Shown here piece by piece: positions 59,757 to 64,000 of a stretch of 64,000 nucleotides of DNA. The stretch's first letter is position 1, and each line of letters opens with the position of its first letter. The notes under the pieces were generated by a model. It was not told where the DNA came from, did no database searches, and was given only the letters and a program-made list of their open reading frames with translations. Both the position numbers and the translations under genes were made by a program. Source of the DNA: Ectocarpus siliculosus (lineage: Eukaryota; Sar; Phaeophyceae; Ectocarpales; Ectocarpaceae); assembly GCA_000310025.1 (NCBI GenBank), contig FN649737.1:694682-758681 (forward strand). The letters run 5' to 3'.

Positions 59757-60639
59757 CTGCAGGACCACGACACTTCGACGTATCAATCCCCAAGTATTTC
59801 AGGGCTAGTCTTTGTGATCTCGCGGCCGAATCACGCAGAACTGCATGTACCGCATGTGTGGGTGCAACTGCCTAACAAAATACGAAGTACTTTGGAGGGT
59901 CGATGGCAACCGGGAAGGGTCAATTATGTCCGTAAAACTGGAGGTATGCCGCGCACGAGGACAACACCTATCCACCATGAAGGTGGACAGCCTCCAGCTC
60001 TCAAACATTGCCCAGAAACTCTTGCGGCCACGGCCTGACCCTGCCTAGAGCTAGGCGCAAGCTGAGCACCGGCATGTAGGTAGATTCAAAAATGATTGAA
60101 CAAGCGAGCGTCGAATCCTACGAAAGGGTACACCGCAAGGGGCGTCCGACAAGGGTGGTTTATTACAGCCAACACTGGATTGCAAGGGAAAAAACGAGAA
60201 CGAGAGCTTGACACACATTTCTTCGTGGGGGTTTCAAGATGGAGTTATGTCGGAAGCCAAGCTCGTGTGCGTTGCGACGCCATGCAATCTTCCACAAGGC
60301 AACCGTTCCCCTCCTGTGCGACCCGTGGGAGGGCGGTGGCTGGGGATGGTGTGTGATAAAACGAGAAACTGACGGACAGTATCCAATACGAAACAGCAGC
60401 AGTGCCGAGCAATTTCACATGCTAAGAAAAAAACAATTAGGGTCCTTGCGGTCGCTAATTGGCGGCGCCAATTCGCGATCGCGCGAGTATTCGGCGTTTG
60501 GCACTACTATCCTCCTATCCTCTGCAGCGCATCATCTGGGAGAATGCTAGATGTCGCCGAAACCGACCGGCTCGGCGTCAACCACGAGGCACGAGGGTAT
60601 TTTCTAAATTAAAACCAAATCAACAATATTTCAAACGAC
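59757..60639. other. Between kinase TM exon and exon array
   Basis: No exon with clear coding character was found. If the array belongs to the kinase gene this is an intron. Confidence 0.35.
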
Positions 60640-60944
60640 ATGACCCTACACAGTGCGTAGGAAGCACACAAAGGAACAGAGGTCGGGAAACAGCACTAGG
60701 GGGAGCTCAGACCATTCGTTCACCAGCGGTGATGACTACTAGCCCCGGGATATGCCGGAAAGAATACCCTAGCCTTAAGGAGGGCGACAGGTTGTGGGTG
60801 GGGAGATATTTCACTCCGGATGGTAGTAAACTGGGAATGGTTAGAGTGGAACCGGGGATATGTCAACATTCGTCGGCGTAGTTCCTGTTGTTGACAACAC
60901 GGCATGTACCAGTTGAACGGGAAACCCGGCATCGAGTCTCTTAC

Positions 60945-61040
60945 CTTCTGAGCTGGAGCCGAAAGCCAGCGTAGGTTGTGGGGTAGATCCCGGCGCGGCC
61001 GTGCCCAGTGCAGGTGCAGGGGCAGGAGCAAGTGTGGCCG
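60945..61040 (-). CDS. Stalk exon, array copy A (96 nt)
   Basis: Minus strand, acceptor GCGGCAG before 61040 and donor G|GTAAGAG after 60945. Phase 1 at both ends, so inclusion or loss keeps the frame. Encodes an Ala/Pro/Thr-rich segment (ATLAPAPAPALGTAAPGSTP) ending AFGSSSE, suited to an O-glycosylated extracellular stalk. Transcription not shown. Confidence 0.6.
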
Positions 61041-61663
61041 CTGCCGCGAGATACCGGGAAGGCGGGCATTGAAGGACGTATTTGGGTTGGGACACGCGAG
61101 AGCTTCACCAGTTTCTTATGCTTCACCCTACATACCTCCAGCCGGACGGGCGGGAAGCCTAGTCAACAGGGAAAACAACAGACGACCTTCCAGGGTGGCA
61201 GGGATGCGCGCACTCACTCAGTTGGAAGAATAATCACACGTTCGGAAGACACAGTGCTTGAGAAAGTCAAGTAATATTGATGGAACACGTGGCCTACAGG
61301 ATTCCTGCCGGCACATCGGTTCAGTCACTGTCGTTGGGAGGTATTTGCAACATATTCCATGACCCGTACACAGCGTGTCGAAAGCACACAAGCAACAGAG
61401 GTCGGGAAACAGCACAAGGGGGAGCTCAGACCATTCGTTCACTAGCGACGATGACTAGTACCCCCGAGATATGCCGGATAGAATATCGTAGCCTTAAGGA
61501 GGGCGGAAGGTTTTGGGTGCGGAAAAATATCACTCCGGATAGTAGTTCACTGGCAAGGGCTGGAGCAAAGCCGGGGATATGTCAACATTCGACGTCGTAG
61601 TTCCTGTTTTTGACATTACGGCATGCCCCACTTGCACGGGAGATGCGGCATCAAGTCTCTCAC

Positions 61664-61759
61664 CTTGTGAGCTCGAGTCGAATGCCGGCGTAGGTTGTGG
61701 GGTAGATCCCGGCGCGGCCGTGCCCCGTGCAGGTGCAGGCGTAGCCGCAAGTGGGGTCG
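61664..61759 (-). CDS. Stalk exon, array copy B (96 nt)
   Basis: Same size and phases as copy A, donor G|GTGAGAG. Encodes TPLAATPAPARGTAAPGSTP and ends AFDSSSQ. Confidence 0.6.
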
Positions 61760-62397
61760 CTGCCGCGAGATACCAGGAAGGCGGGTATTGAAGGACGTAT
61801 GTGGGTTGGACACGCGAGAGCTTCACCAGTTATTAATGCTTCACCCTACATCCCCCAGCCGGAGGAGCGGGAAGCCAAGCAAGGGCAAGAATGACAAGCG
61901 ACCTTCCTTGGTGGCATCGATGTGCGCACTCGCTCAGTTGGAAGAATAATCGCACTTTCGCAAGACATAATGCTTGAGAAAGTCTTTTGAAGTATTGAAT
62001 GGCTCTGGCGATAAACAGCGGTCGCAGATGTAACCTACCACTGCCGCATATCGGTTCAGTCGCTGTTGTTCGGAGTATTACAAATTGTACCATGCCACTT
62101 ACACAGCGTGCTGTAGGAACCACATAAGCAACAACGTCGGGAAACAGCACTAGGGGAAGCTCAGACCATTCGTTCACTAGCGGCGATAACTACTAGCCCC
62201 GTGATATGCCGATAGAATATCGAAGCCTTGAGGAAAGCGAAAGGGTTTGGGCGGAAAGTTTTCACTCCGGATGGTGTAGTGAGTTGGGAATGTTTGGAGC
62301 AAAGCCGGCGATCTGTCAACATTCGATGTCGTAGTTCCTGTTTGTGACAATACGTCATGCCTCAGTTGAACGGGACATGCGGCATCAAGTCTCTTAC

Positions 62398-62472
62398 CTT
62401 CTGAGCTCGAGCCGAATGCCGGCGTAGGTTGTGGGGTAGATCCCGGCGCAGGCGTAGCCGCACGTGTGGCCG
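62398..62472 (-). CDS. Stalk exon, array copy C (75 nt)
   Basis: Same splice sites and phases but 21 nt shorter, an in-frame loss of seven residues (ATRAATPAPGSTPQPTPAFG). The frame-keeping deletion supports coding use. Confidence 0.6.
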
Positions 62473-63102
62473 CTGCCGCGAGATACCAGGAAGGCGGGTA
62501 TTGAAGGACGTATTTGGGTTGGACACGCGAGAGCTCCAACATTTACTCATGCTTCACCCTACATATCTAGCCGGAGGAGCGGGAAGCCAAGCAAGGGCAA
62601 GAATGACAAACGACCTTCCTTGGTGGCATGGATGTGCGCACTTACTCAGTTGGAAGAATAATCACACGTTCGAAAGACATAGTGCTTGGGAAAGTATTGA
62701 ATGGGTCTGGCGACAAACAGCTGTCGCATATGAAACCTACAGGATTCCTGCCGGCACATCGGTTCAGTCGCTGTCGTTGGGAGATAATACAACATGTACC
62801 ATGACACTTACACAGTGCGTAGGAAGCACACAAGCAACAGAGGCCGGGAAACAGCACAAGAGGTAGCTCAGACCATTCGTTCACCAGCGGTGATGACTAC
62901 TAGCCCCGCGATATGCCGATAATATCGCAGCCTTGAGGTGGGCGACGGGCTTTGGGTGCGGAAAAATATCACTCCGGATGGTAGTTCACCGGGAATGGTA
63001 AGAGCAAAGCCGGCGATATGTCAACAGTTGACTTCGTAGTTCCTGTTTGTGACAACACGGCATGCCCCACTTGCACGGGAGATGCGGCATCAAGTCTCTC
63101 AC

Positions 63103-63198
63103 CTTGTGAGCTCGAGTCGAATGCCGGCGTAGGTTGTGGGGTAGATCCCGGCGCGGCCGTGCCCAGTGCAGGTGCAGGCGTAGCCGCAAGTGTGGCCG
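63103..63198 (-). CDS. Stalk exon, array copy D (96 nt)
   Basis: As copy A (ATLAATPAPALGTAAPGSTP) with the ending of copy B (AFDSSSQ); donor G|GTGAGAG, acceptor CGAGACAG. Confidence 0.6.
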
Positions 63199-63744
63199 CT
63201 GTCTCGAGATACAGGGAAGGCGGGCATTGAAGGACGTATGTGGGTTGGACAAGAGCTTCAACATTTACTCATTCTTCACCCTACATCCCCCAGCCGGAGG
63301 AGTGGGAAGCCAAGCCAACAAGGGAAAAGTGACAAACGACCTTGGGCGGCATGGATGCGCGCACTCACTGAGTTGGAAAAATAACCGGTGGTCGACAATG
63401 CAACCATTAGGATTCCTGCCGACACACCGGTTCAGGCGCTTTGGTTAGGAGTGATGACAACATCGAATATTACGATGCATGCCTGCTTCATGCATGTCAC
63501 ACTGCCTTTGTAGCCCATCAGCTGAAACTTCAAAAAAATAAATATTCATAGCAGATGGCGTCTTGGCGCACCTAGGCATGCTAAGGTTGCATGTAGTTCC
63601 TAGACATCGAGAGGCACTTGTTGTCGGGTTCAATCTATGGGTTTTGGACAGTGTCAGTTCGTCGACTGCGCAAGCCCCTCCACGAAGAGGATGGACTTGA
63701 ACGAGAAGCAATTTTCGATGCTTTTCGGTCCTGTGTTCTCTCAC

Positions 63745-63822
63745 CACAGGTGTACCCTTCATCTCCGGGAGTGCACGTTTCTTGGCCACACACGTTGTCG
63801 ATCACGCCCTCAATATAACACC
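63745..63822 (-). CDS. Cys-rich extracellular-type exon (78 nt)
   Basis: Minus strand, acceptor CGTTTTCAG before 63822 and donor G|GTGAGA after 63745. It encodes GCYIEGVIDNVCGQETCTPG then DEGYTC, with four Cys in 26 residues, and has phase 1 at both ends, identical to the array exons downstream. It may be the end of an ectodomain placed before the stalk exons; the 5' part would lie beyond the window. Confidence 0.5.
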
Positions 63823-64000
63823 CTGAAAACGATCGAAGTACATAATTGGAGGGGTATGGCAAATACTTGCACTTGAAGTTACAAACCTTAGCGCTGCTTG
63901 GGGAGAACGGTGACAATATATCTCGCCCAAAGCTAAGCATGACTTCACCCATCCCCCCCGATTGTGACCTTCGGGATCAGTCTCGCGCAGAAGTTTGGAG
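63823..64000. other. Right edge, no supported feature
   Basis: Presumed intron or flanking sequence upstream of the Cys-rich exon; nothing else seen. Confidence 0.3.

Larger units (their letters stand above)
60640..63450. repeat. Tandem array of four ~0.7-kb units with one exon each
   Basis: The landmark CATTCGTTCAC(C/T)AGCG recurs at about 60712, 61430, 62166 and 62873, giving periods near 718, 736 and 707 bp; a partial fifth unit ends near 63450. Each unit holds one short exon-like block on the minus strand with conserved splice sites. Confidence 0.85.

Noticed and set aside
60640-63450. CRISPR-like or satellite array
   Set aside because: Units are about 700 bp with internal exon-like blocks and conserved splice sites, not short repeats with spacers.

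Overview
The window looks like nuclear DNA of a brown alga of the Ectocarpus type. The basis is sequence only: long GT-AG introns splitting short exons that join in consistent phase, sparse genes on both strands, WSC domains, chlamydial-Pmp-like beta-helix repeats, FNIP-like repeat proteins, a tyrosine-kinase-like (TKL) kinase and many transposon relics. No species marker was tested. Sanger-type base-calling damage surrounds a 100-N gap at 26348-26447.

Layout. 1.75-5.7 kb (+): a compact, intronless, partly decayed cluster of small ORFs that looks like an old virus-like insertion; its last member keeps traces of an ADP-ribosyltransferase fold. 5725-6002: a MITE-like element carrying telomere-like repeats, ending 84 bp before the next start codon. 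6.1-13.8 kb (+): a secreted Pmp-like beta-helix gene whose exons are repeat modules. 16.0-17.1 kb (-): an FNIP-like repeat pseudogene. 17421-19406: a TA-flanked, pogo/Tc1-type DNA transposon with a broken DDE transposase. 19960-24346 (+): a four-exon CYTH-like gene with a hAT-type non-autonomous element in its third intron. 24.3-29.5 kb: no gene; low-quality sequence and an apparent false duplication around the gap. 29473-33065 (-): an intact FNIP-like repeat gene, paralogous to the 16 kb pseudogene. 34720-50028 (+): a 23-exon gene for a secreted protein of about 1152 residues with two WSC domains, a Thr/Pro-rich linker and an Agd3-like (CE18) polysaccharide deacetylase module. 53869 to about 59756 (-): a membrane TKL kinase. 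60.6-63.45 kb: four tandem units of about 0.7 kb, each carrying a small exon of the same phase on the kinase strand, with a further Cys-rich exon of the same phase at 63.8 kb.

How the genes relate. The WSC/Agd3-like and Pmp-like genes point to the cell surface and wall. The kinase, the stalk-exon array and the Cys-rich exon read most simply as one receptor kinase whose extracellular stalk is being expanded by tandem exon duplication. Gene models were assembled by hand from reading frame, splice sites and phase; gene ends and very short exons are the least certain parts. The most unusual signals are the phase-symmetric stalk-exon array, the decayed virus-like cassette, and the WSC plus CE18 fusion with a degenerate exon copy in one intron.
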